From Colletotrichum lupini (taxonomy: Eukaryota > Ascomycota > Sordariomycetes > Glomerellales > Glomerellaceae): a DNA stretch of 64,000 nucleotides. Below the pieces are notes generated by a model. It saw only the letters and a list, made by a program, of their open reading frames with translations. It made no database searches and had not been told where the DNA came from. Below are positions 47,201-60,517 of this stretch, one piece after another. A program made the translations under genes and the position numbers. Each line of letters begins with the position of its first letter. The stretch's first letter is position 1. Location: positions 4,836,001 through 4,900,000 of the forward strand of contig NC_064680.1 in the NCBI RefSeq assembly GCF_023278565.1, given 5' to 3'.

Positions 47201-48300
47201 TAAATCCTTTATAAAGGTACTTTAAAAAGTAAGCTCTAGTTACTTCTAGCTCGGGTATTAATTATTTATAAAGGGGGTAGTAAATAAGCTTTTCTTAGCC
47301 TCCTTTTACGAGCTCTATTTTATAATTATAATTACGGTACGGCGCTAATATATTACTTATTATTTTATTAAAAACGTTAATCTAAGGCTTTAGTATTTCT
47401 AAAAGCGTTATAATAATAAGGTCTTAGGTCTTTTAATTATTACCTTTTAGGGGGTCCTCTTATCCTACTTATTTATTCTTAATTATATAGTCTAGCTTAT
47501 ATAATAATATAGAGCTTAGTTTAACGTCCTTGCGCTTTAAATTAGTCTCGAATACCGGGGCGCTGATAAAAGTAATATTAAGGGTAGTATTAGCTCCCTT
47601 ATACTAAATAAAGGTCTATATGGGTTTAGTTTTTTTTAAAGGGGTCGATAGTATATTAATAAGCGCGTAATTTACTTTTTAAGCATTTTTAATATTATTA
47701 AACCGCTATATATATTAGTCTCGTGAGTCTTATAATTAATAAAGGATCTTAATAAGTTTAGGTAATACTCGCTTTTTTTATAGTTATTTATCGTACTATA
47801 CTATATCTATTTTAAATATTTCCTACCGTTACTTAGTATTAATTTAATATTATACGTCGATAACCTTAGGGGTATATAGGTCTTTTATATTCCTAACGAT
47901 AATAAAGGGGGTGTTTTATAATAATAGATCCTCGGGCTATATTAAGCGCTTACGGTATATATTTAAGTTAACTCTATAGTACTCGAACTACTTCTACCCT
48001 AAGATTAGGTCGTAGTACCCTATATTAAGTTAAAATAGGGGTATTTTTAAGAGGACCTAGCGGTTAATATATAAGTTAATAATCTATATTATATTAGCGT
48101 TTTTTAATCGCTTATTATTAAATTTAATAATAAGAATAGGGCGTAGTAATTTACTAAATAGGGCTACGCAGAATTTTTATAATAATAGGGTTATATAGTT
48201 ATTTATAAATCTATACTTATTAGCTCCTATATTAAGTAAGGCTTTTAAGTAAATTCTATATTTATTAAATACTATTATAAGCTCGATTTTAAGAGGCTAC
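44300..48300 (-). pseudogene. G3 pol: RT and integrase, RIP-degraded
   Basis: Minus strand. RT blocks R-Y-P-L-F-L-I-N-E-I-L-T near 47090-47055, A-K-V-F-T-K-L-D-I near 47035-47005 and Y-I-N-D-V-L near 46880-46860 match the fungal Gypsy RT pattern. The catalytic box reads Y-I-N-D-I-L-I-F at 46821-46832 and onward, with the first Asp changed to Asn. The integrase catalytic block reads N-R-G-P-stop-F at 45261-45272 and onward, where the family has SDRGPQF. Protease lies between gag and RT but I cannot point to its active site. Confidence 0.85.
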
Positions 48301-50082
48301 CCTCTTATAAAATTTTAGAAGTTTACTAAATAAATTACTAATTTTTTATTTTCTTTATACTTATTCCCTAGCTAGGAGGTTCTTTATACTAGGGGGCTTA
48401 GTTTTCTAAGTCTAAGGTTTGCTATTCGTTAGTAATAATATTTATAGTAGCTATATTAATAATAGGCTTCTTAGGGTAGTCCCGGGAGACGTAGCTAGGC
48501 TTATTATAAACGAAGTAAGCGCCGCTATCCTTAAGCTTTTAATATAGAGCCTTAGGGATAGTTTATAACTAGTAGTTTAGCTATAAATATTTTATTTAGT
48601 AGTACCGCCTCCTTTATTAATAAGGATAATATGGGTAAGTATAGTACTTTTTAAGGCCCTATTACTAATTAATAAAAGCTATATTATATTAGTAAGCTAA
48701 GTAACGTATTTAATATATTCTTAAAAAGTTGCGTCCTTATTTAAGTATTTAGAAATAGCTTAGTTCTTAAAATAAATAAGGAGCTTATTATAGAAGCGGT
48801 ATTTTTATTAAGACTTAGGGAGCTTATTAATACGGGCAAGCTCGGTAAAAATAGAGCGCTTTTAGTAAATATCCTTAAGGATAATAAAGAGGGTATCTAG
48901 CTTATAACTAGCGTCGTTTATAATAATAAGGCTAATATAAGCTAACTTAAGCTTATATAATAGCTAGTTAATAATAGTAATCTTATTAAAAACTAGTATT
49001 AAGTAGATAAACTCTACTATAATACCGCTAACTTTACTAATAACGTACTCTAAGTAATATTTATTAGTACTAAAGTTCGCATTCTCGAGGCACTTTATAA
49101 TATACTAGAGCTAGTAGGGGAACTTTAAGCCTTTATTATTATTATTATTATTAGTAAAAATAGGGACGTTAAGTATTTTAGATTTATAAGAGGGCTAATA
49201 TACCGAGGCTAAGGTATTCTTATAGCTACCCTATACCTCGAGTTTAGTAAAGTACTATTTTAATATATAATAAGTATTATTACTATACTCGCTATTACTA
49301 ATACTAACTACGGAGCCGTTCTTTAATTATTTAACGTACTTACTAAGTATAATATTAATATAAAGGGTACGGTTTAACTACTTTTTAGTATTCTAAAGCT
49401 CTACGGTTATTATGCGTATAACTTTAATATTTTCCTTAGTTATCTCGTAAAGCTACTTAGTATTATTACTTAGTTAGCTAATTATAAAAATAAGTACTTA
49501 TTTGAAGTAGTACTAAGTAATACGTATTTTTAGCTAGCTCTCGACCTAGGCTTAGAAAGTAACGCCTTAATCCTATTTATATAGGTTTTAAATAAACTTA
49601 AGGTTAGCGTCGTACTATTTAGTATTACTAAAGAGGCCCTCGTTACGAATTTAAATAGGGAATATAAGCTTATTATTAATATAATAAAGGTACTTAAGTC
49701 GATCGGCCTATATAATAAAAAGTAAGAGCTATTCTACGGATTAGTTAGAAAAGTTAACCTCGGGGTCGAATATAAGGAGTTTAGTATTCTCGTTAGTGCC
49801 TATACTACTCTAGCGTTACTTATATAAATAGCGACCCTATTAGAAATTATTAATATAAAGAGATATTTACCCTCCTTAGCTCTTATCTCGGACTATAATA
49901 TTTAGTAAAGGGGGTATATATATCTAGGGAGTATTAATTATTTTATATAGTTAATTAGTTAGCTATTACTTAGTATTACGCTTTTTCTTAATAGGGGTAG
50001 CTAATTAGTATAATAAATTAATAAGTTAAGATATTATCGTTCCGTTTTTAGAGAATAAGGTTTTATAAATAACGTTAAGTAG
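48300..50082 (-). pseudogene. G3 gag with decayed zinc knuckle
   Basis: On the minus strand between the 5' LTR and pol. At 48476-48517 the frame reads Y-F-V-Y-N-K-P-S-Y-V-S-R-D-Y, the C-x2-C-x4-H-x4-C spacing with Cys/His replaced by Tyr and the usual Gly by Ser, all G-to-A changes. The upstream part is typical RIP-broken gag. The start is not determinable. Confidence 0.72.
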
Positions 50083-50294
50083 TATTATAAAAAGGAACTC
50101 GAGGTAGGTTAGAACGTTATTATATTAACTTAATAGACGTAACTTAATATAAAGAGGGAAAAAGTAAATTAATAAGCGGAATCTAGGGCGCTAGGCTTTT
50201 AGGCCTAGCGGTTTAGTAGTTATGTAACCTATAAGTAGTCCGTTAGGTACTTAAGGCCTAGGCGCTAAGGGGCCCAGTGCCTAGCGCCGTAACA
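50083..50294 (-). repeat. G3 5' LTR (212 bp)
   Basis: This is the partner of 43998-44209. It ends CGCCGTAACA on the + strand, keeping the original TAACA terminus that complements the TGTTA start of the family. Confidence 0.92.
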
Positions 50295-50298
50295 TAAT

Positions 50299-52856
50299 TA
50301 ACTCGTTTTTTTTTTACTATTTATAATCGGTATAGTTTATTTTTATATATTTATAATAAGTTAAGTTTATTTATTATTCTTAGTAAAATATAAGTTTTTT
50401 ATACGCCGCTATTAATAATAATATCTAATCTTTGTCTATAAATATTAAGGTTAATTTATAAATATGCGTCGTTATGTTATATAGTTATATATAGGAACTT
50501 CTTTTTTATTTTCGCCTCTTATCGTTTTTTTATAATTAGCTTTTTTAGTTTTTTATTATCTATTTTTTTAAACGGTTTTTTTATTTATGTTTTTTTTAAT
50601 ACTCTCTCTAGGCCTTAGCCTTTTTAATATAATAAATTTAGTATTAGTCGTATTTATAGTCTTCCTATTTTATATATTTATTATTAAAGTACTTTATAAG
50701 AAAGTTAGGGTCTAGACCGAATATAGCTTTATTATTATTATTAAAGCTTAGTAATATTTAACTAAGTAGTTAATCCTTTACGTAAATATCCTTAATAATT
50801 TTATTATTACGTTTTTATAAGTAAAAACGACTATCTTACTTAGATATAAGATATTAAAAGCATTTATTATTTAGGTATTTTATTTAGAACAATTCTTTAT
50901 AAAAAGGGTTTTTAGGGTTAAGTAGAGAGTAATTTTCGTTTATATAGGGGGTTATCGTAACCTTTTTATATTCTCTAGTTTTATAAAACTAAATAACTTA
51001 GTTATTTTTAAATAAATAAATATATTTATACTATGGTTTATCGTTATCCTTTTTAAAGCTAGTATTATTAATAATAAGTAGTACCTTATAATCGATCTCT
51101 ATTTAAGTACGTTATTAAGTAATATTACGAGGTTCGTCCGAATTATAAAGTAATTCTATTTCGTTAAAATAAAAGGAACTAGTTCCTATTTCGATATTTT
51201 CTTTTTTAATTTTAAAATCGATTCTTTTTTTATTAGTAATTCCGAAATTAAGAGTTAGTTTTTTAAGTACTTTGATTTTATTTTTGCGCATAAGGTCCTT
51301 AAGCTATTCCTTAACCTTATAAATAAATTTTTTATTAGCGTTTACTCGTCGTATTATATAAATAAATTTAGTTAGGGTTCTATCTAAATTTAGTTTTTTA
51401 AACTTAGTAGGTTATTTCTAGTTTATATAGTTTTATTATATTATATAAACGAGGCTATTTATAATTTCTTTTATATCGGGTCCTCTTTTTTTAAACTTAA
51501 GGAGCTACTCCTTTATATTAACTAGGAGTCTTTACTTAATTCGTTTTTTAAAAAAGTTAAGTATATTCTTTATAATAAGGTCCGTTTTACCCTTTTTTTT
51601 ATATTCTTATAAATCTAAGAGAGTATAGTAATATATTCGATATTATTCTTTTTAAGAGTATAGGGTTAATAGGCGGGTATCTTTTCTTTTTTTATTATTA
51701 TTATTAGAGTTTTAATAAGTAATAAGGTAGATCGTTTATTATTTTTAAGTTATTTAGGGTATTATCCTATTTACTTTTTACTATTTTAGTAGGTAAGGTA
51801 GCTATTATTATAATAGGCTATTTATAAGAGTTATCCGTAAGGAACTTCTTTACTTATAATATTAGCTCGCTTTTTTAAAATAAGTTAGTATTAAATATAC
51901 TTAGGTTATTAGTAGTCTCTAGCTATATATCTTAGTTTATTATAGTTATAGTATTTAAAAAATTTTTTTAGCGAGGTTATTCTTTTTTAGTAATACTAAG
52001 ATCTATAGGTCCGCTATAATACTTAGTTATAGTAGTTATTAATTTATATTTACGTCTATTATTAAGCTTAGATCGGTTATTCTAAGCGTTTTATTCTTTT
52101 TATTTAAAGCGTCGTTCGTAGAGTCGATTATTAATTTTAATAATTATATTAATATAATTATAAAGTTTATCGGGCTAGTTTTATTAAGAGAGGTCGTCCT
52201 TAACTTCTTTTTTTAAGTTATAATAAAAGGTTATTATAAGTACTTTATTACCCTAATTAAGCTTAAAAGTAATCTATTTAAATTTAGATATATACTTACT
52301 AATTAATCCTTTTTATATAAGGGTTATAAGCCTTTATTTAGTAATTCGTTTTTTATTAGGGTTATTAAAGGTTTTTTTAAGTCTTTTTTTAAACTTATTA
52401 TAGTTATTAAAGATCTTTTTAGTATTTTCGTTTTAAATATTATATTCGTTCTCGAGGTAGTCTCTTATAAAAGGTTCGAACTAGGTAAGGGTATCCTTTT
52501 TAAAAAATAAAACTACGTAGTAAACCTTATTAATTTTAGTAATAAAAGAGGTTTTATAGTAGCGTAAATAAGCCCTAGTTTAAGTAAGGAATCTTTAGAG
52601 AGTATCTAGGGACCTGTTATAGGGTTCTAGTTTAAGGTACTTAGCTCTAAGTACTAAAAGAGGTCGGGGCGCTATAAGCTAAGTATGGAGTTACTTATTT
52701 TCGTTCTTAAGTTTAAGTATTATATTATATAGTTACTAAATAGTAGGTATAGCTATTTTAGTAAGCTATGCCGTATTATTATTATTATTAATTAATATAT
52801 TCGTACTATTTAGTTAGTTTTTAAAGAGTAAACTTACTAAATAGGAGTAATTAAAG
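50299..52856 (-). pseudogene. G1 5' internal region (gag / protease), RIP-degraded
   Basis: This is minus-strand sequence between the G1 5' LTR and the G3 insertion. By position it holds gag and protease. It is about 2.5 kb of AT-rich sequence with RIP-type stops. I do not find a clear zinc knuckle or DSG triad, so the sub-boundaries are left open. Confidence 0.55.
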
Positions 52857-53396
52857 TATTATAACTAGCTAGTTGTAATAAATATATTAGTAGAAGTAAA
52901 GGCTACGAGTACTAAGTAAATAGTATTATAGTTATAAATAGTTTTCTTAAAGCTATATCTATAAGTTATAAAATAAGTAAGGCTTTAGTAATTAATCGTA
53001 GTTTTATTAAGAGGGGTTTTTAGTAAAAATAGTCAAAAGTAATTATAAGATCTAATACTAAGTTAATTACTAAAGAAGCTATAGGAAGTTTATCTTTAAG
53101 CCCGGCTTAAGTTTATATTATATATAAGTCTACTTATAAATATATCCTTTATTAGTAATTACTTTTATTTGTTAAGTAATCGCTTAGTAAATATTAATAA
53201 GTAATTACTTAGAGTAATTATAGTAATTACCTTATTATATAATTATTACTTCTTATTTATACATAACTTATCTATAGTTTTTCCGTTCTATAGGAGTTAC
53301 CTTATATTCCTATACTCTTATATATATAGTATGCCGTAGCCGCCGTAAGCCTGCGGGGCGGGCCCTAGTCTTAGTTATGTATATTAGGTCGTAATA
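52857..53396 (-). repeat. G1 5' LTR (540 bp)
   Basis: It reads TATTATAACTAGCTAG to AGGTCGTAATA on the + strand. The partner is 38746-39285. The GC block CTGCGGGGCGGGCCCTAG (near 53351) is preserved. TATTA of the target duplication follows. Confidence 0.92.
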
Positions 53397-53401
53397 TATT
53401 A

Positions 53402-56400
53402 TTACTTATTAATAAGCTCCTAAATAGGCTTCGTAGAGTAAAATAGATTTTAAAAATAAATATTAAGGATACCTATTACCGTATTTAAATTAAAAAGAAA
53501 ACCGATAAAAAATAGCGTTCTAGAGCTAATACGGTTATTTTAAGTATATTATTATACCTTTTAAGCTAATAAACGTACCTATAACGTTCTAAGTATATAT
53601 TTACTAAGCGCTCGCTAACTTACTAAATACTTATTATATAATATATATAAACGGTTTAATAATTTACTTAATAATAAAAAAATAGTATACGGAGGATATT
53701 AAGAAGGTCCTCTAATAATTATAATTATATAAGCTTTTTACTAAACTATTAAAGTACTTATTTTATTAAAAAAGGGTCGAGTTCCTAAGTTATATTATTA
53801 TATTAAAAAAATTGAAATTAACTCGTTATAAATATAAACGATTACTAATTAAAAACTACTGAAGTTTATTAAAGATATTTAAGTATTCTTAGGGTTTTAT
53901 AACTTTTATTTAAAGTTTATTATTAAATACTTAGGTATTATTATACTAATAATAATATTATTAAAAATAAAAAAGCGGTAAATAAAGGATTTTTAATAAA
54001 CTAAAGATGTAAATAAGGTATTTAATTAGCTAAAGGTCGCTTTTACCTCGGTAACCGTACTTATATATTAAAACTTATAATATATTATATAAATAAAAAC
54101 GAATACTTTAGTTAAAACTATTATAATAATCTTATTATAATAAGTTAATAAAAAATAATAACCCGTTATTTATTAATTATAAAAGCTCTCGGATATAGAA
54201 TAGTAATAGGCTATAGGTTAATAAGAATTACTTATTATAATAAAAAAGCTAGAGTACTAAGCTTATTATTTCTAAGGTTTTTTATAAAAATTTATAGTTC
54301 TAACGGACTACTAAGTACTTAAGAAAATAATTAATATATTAACGCGGGATTTTTAAAAAAGGCTCGCAAAATAAGTATATAAACTATTAATAATTAACCT
54401 TTACTTAAAACACTAGCTAAAGAAAAAAAACTTAATAAACGGTTTATTTAAGAGGCTAAATTATATAAAAAGGGAAGTGTTTTATAAAAACGTCCTCCCT
54501 ATACTAGCTTAAAAACTATGTTTTATTAACGAACTACTACCTAACGTTTAGTAAAAAATAATTAGCTTAAAAAAGAATATTACTAAGGTATATATTTAAG
54601 TAATTAAGGCCTCTTTTTATAATCCTAGCTAGATATTAATTAGCTCTAAAAATAGGGAATCCTCTCTCTTATATTAATAACGTATTATAAGGCGTATTAA
54701 TAAAGTAATAATAGTTATTATTATAATAATTTAAAATAAGAAAATAAAAAAGTTATGAATAAACGCTCGTTAATAGTTTAATAAAAATAAAAAGGAGTTA
54801 GATAGAGCTAGGGTTATTATATTAAAATAGTACGTCCCGCTATAAAAGAGCTTATAAGAAATAAAATAGTATTCGCTTCTCGTTTTTTATTAAAAACTAA
54901 AGAACTTATTAGAGGATTATAAATTAAGAACGAGTTTTATATATTATAATTAATAAGAGTTCGTATTAAAATTAGCGAGCTAAGAGCATATTTACTTAAT
55001 AAATAGGGTATACTATTTTTTTTAAAAAAACTCGTTATTCTTTAAGTAAAGTCTTTTTAAATAGAGATCCTTTATTAATATTATAATAAGTATGAAGTAA
55101 GTTATATAAGAATTATAAAAACTCTTAAGCTAATTTAGAAAAAGTTTTATTAAATAAATATTTAACGAAATATTTAGGAATACGTTAAGAACTATAAGTA
55201 TTATTTAGGAATTATAACCTTAAAATATAAGCCGTACGAGTAGCTATAGTTATTACTACTACTCTTATATTTATTTTAAAGAATATTTATAAACTTTATT
55301 ATAGAGCTATTACTAAGCGCTTATAATAACGGCGCTAACTATAACTATATCTTAGTTATTATTTATTATATAATAAAGTTCGTAAAGTTCCTACTTACTA
55401 TTAAAATACTTAACGTAATATATATAATAAGTATTTTATATTAAGGGGTTAAATATAAGTTTAATATACTAAAAAGTATTATTATAAATAGAAATAAGCT
55501 TTTTATAAGCGTATTTTAAAAAGAGTTCGCTAAAAAACGGGTAATACGTTACTAATTATTTATTATATATTATTTATAAATGGATAGTTAAAAAGAGCGG
55601 ACTTATTAAATATTAAAAAAGTATTCAAAGATCTATACTAAGGGCTCGCTAAATAAGTAAGTAATATAGTTAAAAAGGCCGAGTTTATATATAATAATAA
55701 CTAACATTCTATTATAAAAGTATCCCCGTATATAGTATTATATAATTACTACCTTAAGTACTTTAAATATATACTTAATTATAAAGCTATAGTCTAGGGG
55801 GTTTAAAAAAGAGTTTAAAAAATTAAAGGAATTAGGGCCTAGGCTACGTAAGTATAAGTATAAGTTTTCAAAAGCTAAGTAGCTTATTATAATAAAGGAT
55901 ATACCTTAAAAAAGTTTAATTATAAAAAGGTCGTCGGCTTATTAACGAAAAATATATAATTTAAAAATAATAAACTAGTACTAAGATATATTAAAATAGT
56001 AATAGCTAAAAGGGTAAGTAAATAGGCTTATTAAGTATATTTATTAGAATAATATTAGAGAATATATAATATTTTCCTAGTTTCCTAACTTAAATTATAA
56101 AGAAATTACTAAATAATTAATAACTAAATAGTCAATCTCTTAGAGTTAGAGGATAAGTAAAACGTTTAAAAAGTTAAAAAAAATCTTTACGAAGTAAAAT
56201 AAAAAAAGAAACTTATAATATTTTATTAAATAGGCTAAGTAGCTTACTAAATATAATACGTAAAAGCTTATTAAGTATTTGAAAAGGTAGTAAAAGTAGT
56301 TAAAAAATTCGAATACTATAAAAAAAGGGTATATATAAAATAGGATAATAAACGTTAAGTTCGTAATAAAAAGTTATTGAAAATAAATTAATTAATAATA

Positions 56401-56541
56401 CTTTATAAAACCCTTTTTATCTAATTAGCGCAATTCTTTAAAAAGAATATAGTATTATAACCCTTAGTAATATATTACTAAAAAATTACTAAGATCTAAT
56501 TATATAAAAAGAGTAACTTATATAATATTAGTAATAATAAT
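53402..56541 (+). pseudogene. G2c RT core, RNase H and integrase, RIP-degraded
   Basis: This is G2c pol resumed after G1. The RT box reads Y-I-N-G-L-I-I-Y at 53644-53655 and onward (family YxDD, both Asp lost). The region matches G2a 8500-5560 and G2b. The integrase catalytic block reads N-R-N-K-L-F-I-S-V-F at 55487-55516 (D-R-D-K in G2a), followed by a K-E-F-A-K-K block. It ends at the duplication of B19 (56542-56555). Confidence 0.8.
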
Positions 56542-56555
56542 AGTAGCTCTAGTAT

Positions 56556-57588
56556 TTGTTATTTTTTTATTCTACTTTTACTAGTTACTCGGGCGGTTCT
56601 CGATATTAATTATATAGTATTAATACATAGTATTAATAGATACTCCTACTATCTCAATAAACTATTTTTTTTAGATTTTCTAACTTTTTAACTTTCTCTC
56701 TTATAAAGTTTATAACTATAGATTATTAACGGTAATATTAGGTACTTAATACTACTACTTTATAAGCTACCTACTTAGCTAAGTTTATTACCCTCTAAGT
56801 AATAATAGTTTATAATAGTATAGTATTAGAGATACCCTCGTTACTATCGTTAAGAATAATACTAACCTTATTAATATACGTTTTTAACTTCGACTCGTAT
56901 ATATATAAATATATTCGTTACCTCGTTTCTTTTATTGAAATTAAAAAACGCTTCCCTCGCTATTTATCGCTATTGCCCTGTTGCTATTGCCCAATTACTA
57001 TTACCTTATTACTATTACTATTACTATTACTATCGAATTATCTACTTATTTTTAAATATATATTATTAAAATACCGAGACGTATAGTTATTATTAACACC
57101 TAGGGCTTTTTTAATAGTTAGAAGTTCGATCTTATAAGTATTATACTAAAAAACCCCGAACTATAATACGGCCGTTTTAAAGAATACGGATTAGATATTA
57201 TTAACTTAAAGATCGGAAAAATATATATTAATATAGCTATTATTTTAATAAGTACTTAGCTTATATAATATAATAGCCTTAAAATACTCAACTAACTCTA
57301 GAGTATTATTAATATTCTAAAAACGTAGTATAAGAGTAAATTAAGAAAAACTAAAAGGGATATTTTAGAGTTATTAAATAAGGTAGAAAATAGGGGGTAG
57401 TTTTTAGTTATTTAGAGGGCGATTAATATATTATAGCGGGATTATTAGTATTCGGTAATAGCTATGGCCGGCTATTATTAATTATAAAGTTTATTACGTA
57501 ATAAAGATACTTGATATTAACCCTAATAAACTAGCTTACCCGTAAAGGCGAAGATGGCCCCCAATGAGGCAGACCGGACCCTAAAGGG
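56556..57588 (-). mobile_element. B-family element, full length (B19)
   Basis: This 1033-bp minus-strand copy is bounded by AGTAGCTCTAGTAT (56542-56555) and AGTAGCTTTAGTAT (57589-57602), differing by one C/T. It carries a diagnostic run of CTATTGCCCTGTTGCTATTG in its middle, a less mutated patch. The 5' end is CCCTTTAGGGTCCGGTC on the minus strand. Confidence 0.92.
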
Positions 57589-57602
57589 AGTAGCTTTAGT
57601 AT

Positions 57603-59190
57603 ATACTTTTAAAATATAATAATTAGCAATAGTAGTCCGCTTAATAAATAAAACCTAAGGAGGCTTTATATACGTACTTAGCTAACTATTTCAAATAAAA
57701 CTATTAACCTTATTAATATTATAATAAGTAAGAGGGAAGTAGTTAAAGTTATATAGAGTATTATATATATTAACAATAGTAGTTTATAAAGCGTTTACTA
57801 CTTAGTTATCATTAAAGGCTATAATAAAAAGTATAATAAAAGCTATAATAAGAAGTATAACGAGAGCTATAATAAGAAATATAATAGGAGCTATAATAAG
57901 AAGCGGAGTAAGAGGTAAAATAGGGGGTATAATATTATTATTAGTAATAATAAGTTAAGGACGGGGGATATTATTTAAAATAACGCTATTGTAGTCCTAG
58001 TTAAGCTAAGGGACCTTAGTAACGTTAATATTTATAAAGAACTTATTAATATTAAATTACTTATTATAATCCGTAGCTTTAGCCTTAGTCTAAGTAATAG
58101 CTTTATTAAGTCGTTATAAAGCCTTTATTTAAAATAAAAAAAACGTAATACTAGCTTTATTAAAATTTAAAATAATACGACCTAGGGCTAGGGAACCTTT
58201 ATTTATATTAAAAAGAGTAGTATAAGTAAGGGTTAATAAGTTATTAATATTAAAATAATAACGCTTATTATAATACTAAGAAAAATAATTTTTTAAATCG
58301 ATATTAAGCTTTTTAAATTCGATACCCTCGTATTAAGACTTATTAAACTTAAATTCAAAATCGTTCTGCTTATTTTTATTATTAAAAATATAATTAATAA
58401 TAAGAGTACGCTTTTTAATAAGAGTCCGAGTTTTAAGACTATAGGAAATAGAGGTAGCGTTATATATAATAATAATATAAATAAGTACCTTATTTATTAA
58501 ATACTGAGTAACGTGCTTAGAAAAAATAAGAAAATTAAGAAACTCTTAAATATATATAATAATAATACCCTAGGGAGTTTTTTTATAATATTAAGCTAAA
58601 GTATCGAGGTTATTTTATAAAATAATTATATAGTTATTATTATAAAAATAAGCTAGTTAGAGGTAACTAAGGTAAGAGATAATCTTAGCCTTATTATTAA
58701 TATTAAAAATACTAGCTTAAGAAAAGAAATCTAAGTTAGTAAAAAAAAAATTTTATTAAACGATTATTAACGATTTATTATAATTAAGATTAATAAGTTT
58801 AAATACTTATAGTTAGTAGCGAGCTCTTAAAGAGTAGCTTATTCGAAATAAACCTTTTTTTTTTTTACTTACTAATAAGTTAGTAATATAAGTAGCGACC
58901 TTTTTTTATATATTAGTAATATAACTAAAAATATAAAAAACGTAGCTGTGCTTATAAGAGTTAAGGTTACCCTACTCTTTAGTATTATAAAACTTTATAA
59001 GGGTATTTATTCTAAGTAAACTAAGTAGTACTACATAACTCTTTAAGAACTTAAAAAATATTATTAACCTAAGACGTTAATAACGGATTAGTAAGGACTC
59101 GACGACTTATAATAAAATATTTCTTCTTATTAACTTAATAAATAATATACTTAGTAACGTAAGTATTAGTAATATAAATAAGCTCGTTAA
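57603..59190 (-). pseudogene. Antisense reading frame in G2c
   Basis: This is the minus-strand counterpart of the frame at 3780-5187 in G2a, so it is again opposite to gag-pol and again between integrase and 3' LTR. The 24-bp repeat region is at about 57820-57935 (units such as AGCTATAATAAGAAGTATAA). C9 cuts it at 59206, and the region continues beyond at 60307-60517. Finding it in two independent insertions shows that it belongs to the element rather than being an accident. Function unknown. Confidence 0.5.
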
Positions 59191-59205
59191 TATTATAATA
59201 TATAT

Positions 59206-60291
59206 CCCCCCTAACGGAGCAATCCGCCGGGGCCATACCGTGTATTACGTATTAAGGAAAACTAAGTATATTACGCTCTATACCTAATTACTAATTAAAA
59301 TAGCTCCCAACCTTCCCCCGCTTCTAGCTATTTAGAGAGCGAGCTATACTTACTCTAACGTATATAAGACCTCTTAGTACTAGCCTACGTAAGTAGCTAG
59401 ATCCTATATTATATACTCCTTCTCGTTAAGGGTTAGGGGGCCCCTTATATATTCCTATATATTTATAATATAGCCCGTATTAAAGGGATTTCTAGCTTTA
59501 TAAAATATAATTTTTAAGCTGGTATTAATATACTAAATCTTGATATCCGTATTAGCCTAGCTATTTATAGTATTCGTACTATTACTTAGCTAAATTCCGT
59601 ATTATTAAAAAGTACTTTGCTAATCCTTAGGTATACTTATGTTAGTTATAATATCTATAGCGTCGAGCTAGCCGAGGGCGCCTAGCCCGAGAGGGGTAGA
59701 CTTATTAACGGGTATCTTTAATAAAATAGGTTCTCGTCGAGGTAGTATTTTAACTAGCTAACCTCTTAACTAATTATCTAACTAGCTATTTAAGTAATAG
59801 TTTATATATTAATAAGTTTATTTAATAAATTTATTTAGTAAATTTATTTAGTTTAAATAGAGAGTAGCTTTAGGTAATATTAAAAGCGATAAGGATAAAA
59901 AGAATCTTTATAAGCTTTAGTACGAGTAGTAAATATTAGCCTATTTAGCCCTTTCTTTAAGAACCTCTACGTCGCTATTAAAGTTCAGAACCTCTATAAT
60001 TAAGGGCCGCCTCTAACTATTATAACTAACTATTATAACTAACTATTATAGCTAACTTCTATTATTAACCTTTTTAGCCGGCGCCGCTACGTAATAAAGA
60101 GGGCAGCTTACCTATCCCGAATTATATAGCGGTTTTCGTATTGAAATTATTATATTATATTAAGCGCGTACTTAGGGTACACTGTGTATATTATATAATT
60201 AAAAAATATACCGTATTATATAATCTCCCTTAAAGGCGTGATCCCGTTGAGGTCGATCTTTTGCGCCTATAAAGCCGGAAAAAAACCACTA
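59206..60291 (+). mobile_element. C-family element, full length (C9)
   Basis: This 1086-bp plus-strand copy is flanked by the perfect 15-bp duplication TATTATAATATATAT (59191-59205 and 60292-60306). It runs from CCCCCCTAACGGAGCAATCC to GCCGGAAAAAAACCACTA, the best-preserved 3' end in the window. Subfamily (i). Confidence 0.92.
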
Positions 60292-60306
60292 TATTATAAT
60301 ATATAT

Positions 60307-60517
60307 TAACTAAGTAGTATATATAAGGAGTATTATTATAGAAACTATAGAAGCCCTTCTTAGGATTATACTCTATATTAAGTATATCCTAAATATACAA
60401 AATAGTAAATATTTTAGTAAATACTTAGTAATAGTATAATAAGAGAATCGTAATTAAAAAACGATACGGAATTAGAATATTATAAAAAGAAAAAGTATAG
60501 TTATATAAAAAAGAATT
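60307..60517 (+). mobile_element. G2c segment between C9 and C10
   Basis: This is the reverse complement of about 3350-3560 in G2a, so it is G2 sequence between the antisense frame and the 3' LTR. No separate feature is seen. Confidence 0.75.

Larger units (their letters stand above)
43998..50294 (-). mobile_element. G3: complete Ty3/Gypsy retrotransposon nested in G1, minus strand
   Basis: This 6.3-kb element has LTRs of exactly 212 bp (43998-44209 and 50083-50294) and a 4-bp TAAT on both sides (43994-43997 and 50295-50298). The minus-strand order is 5' LTR (right), gag with zinc knuckle, RT, integrase, polypurine tract, 3' LTR (left). The LTRs still share long identical blocks (TAGGCTTTTAGGCCTAGCGG). 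It is the innermost and so one of the younger elements, but it is RIP-degraded. Confidence 0.92.
38746..53396 (-). mobile_element. G1: complete Ty3/Gypsy retrotransposon, minus strand, with G3 and B18 nested
   Basis: It has two LTRs of exactly 540 bp (38746-39285 and 52857-53396). The duplication is CATTA (38741-38745) and TATTA (53397-53401), one C/T difference. Without G3 and B18 it is about 7.4 kb. The minus-strand order is 5' LTR at the right, then gag/protease region, RT, RNase H, integrase with a GPF/Y-like C-terminus, 3' LTR at the left. It is inserted in the RT of G2c. Confidence 0.92.
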
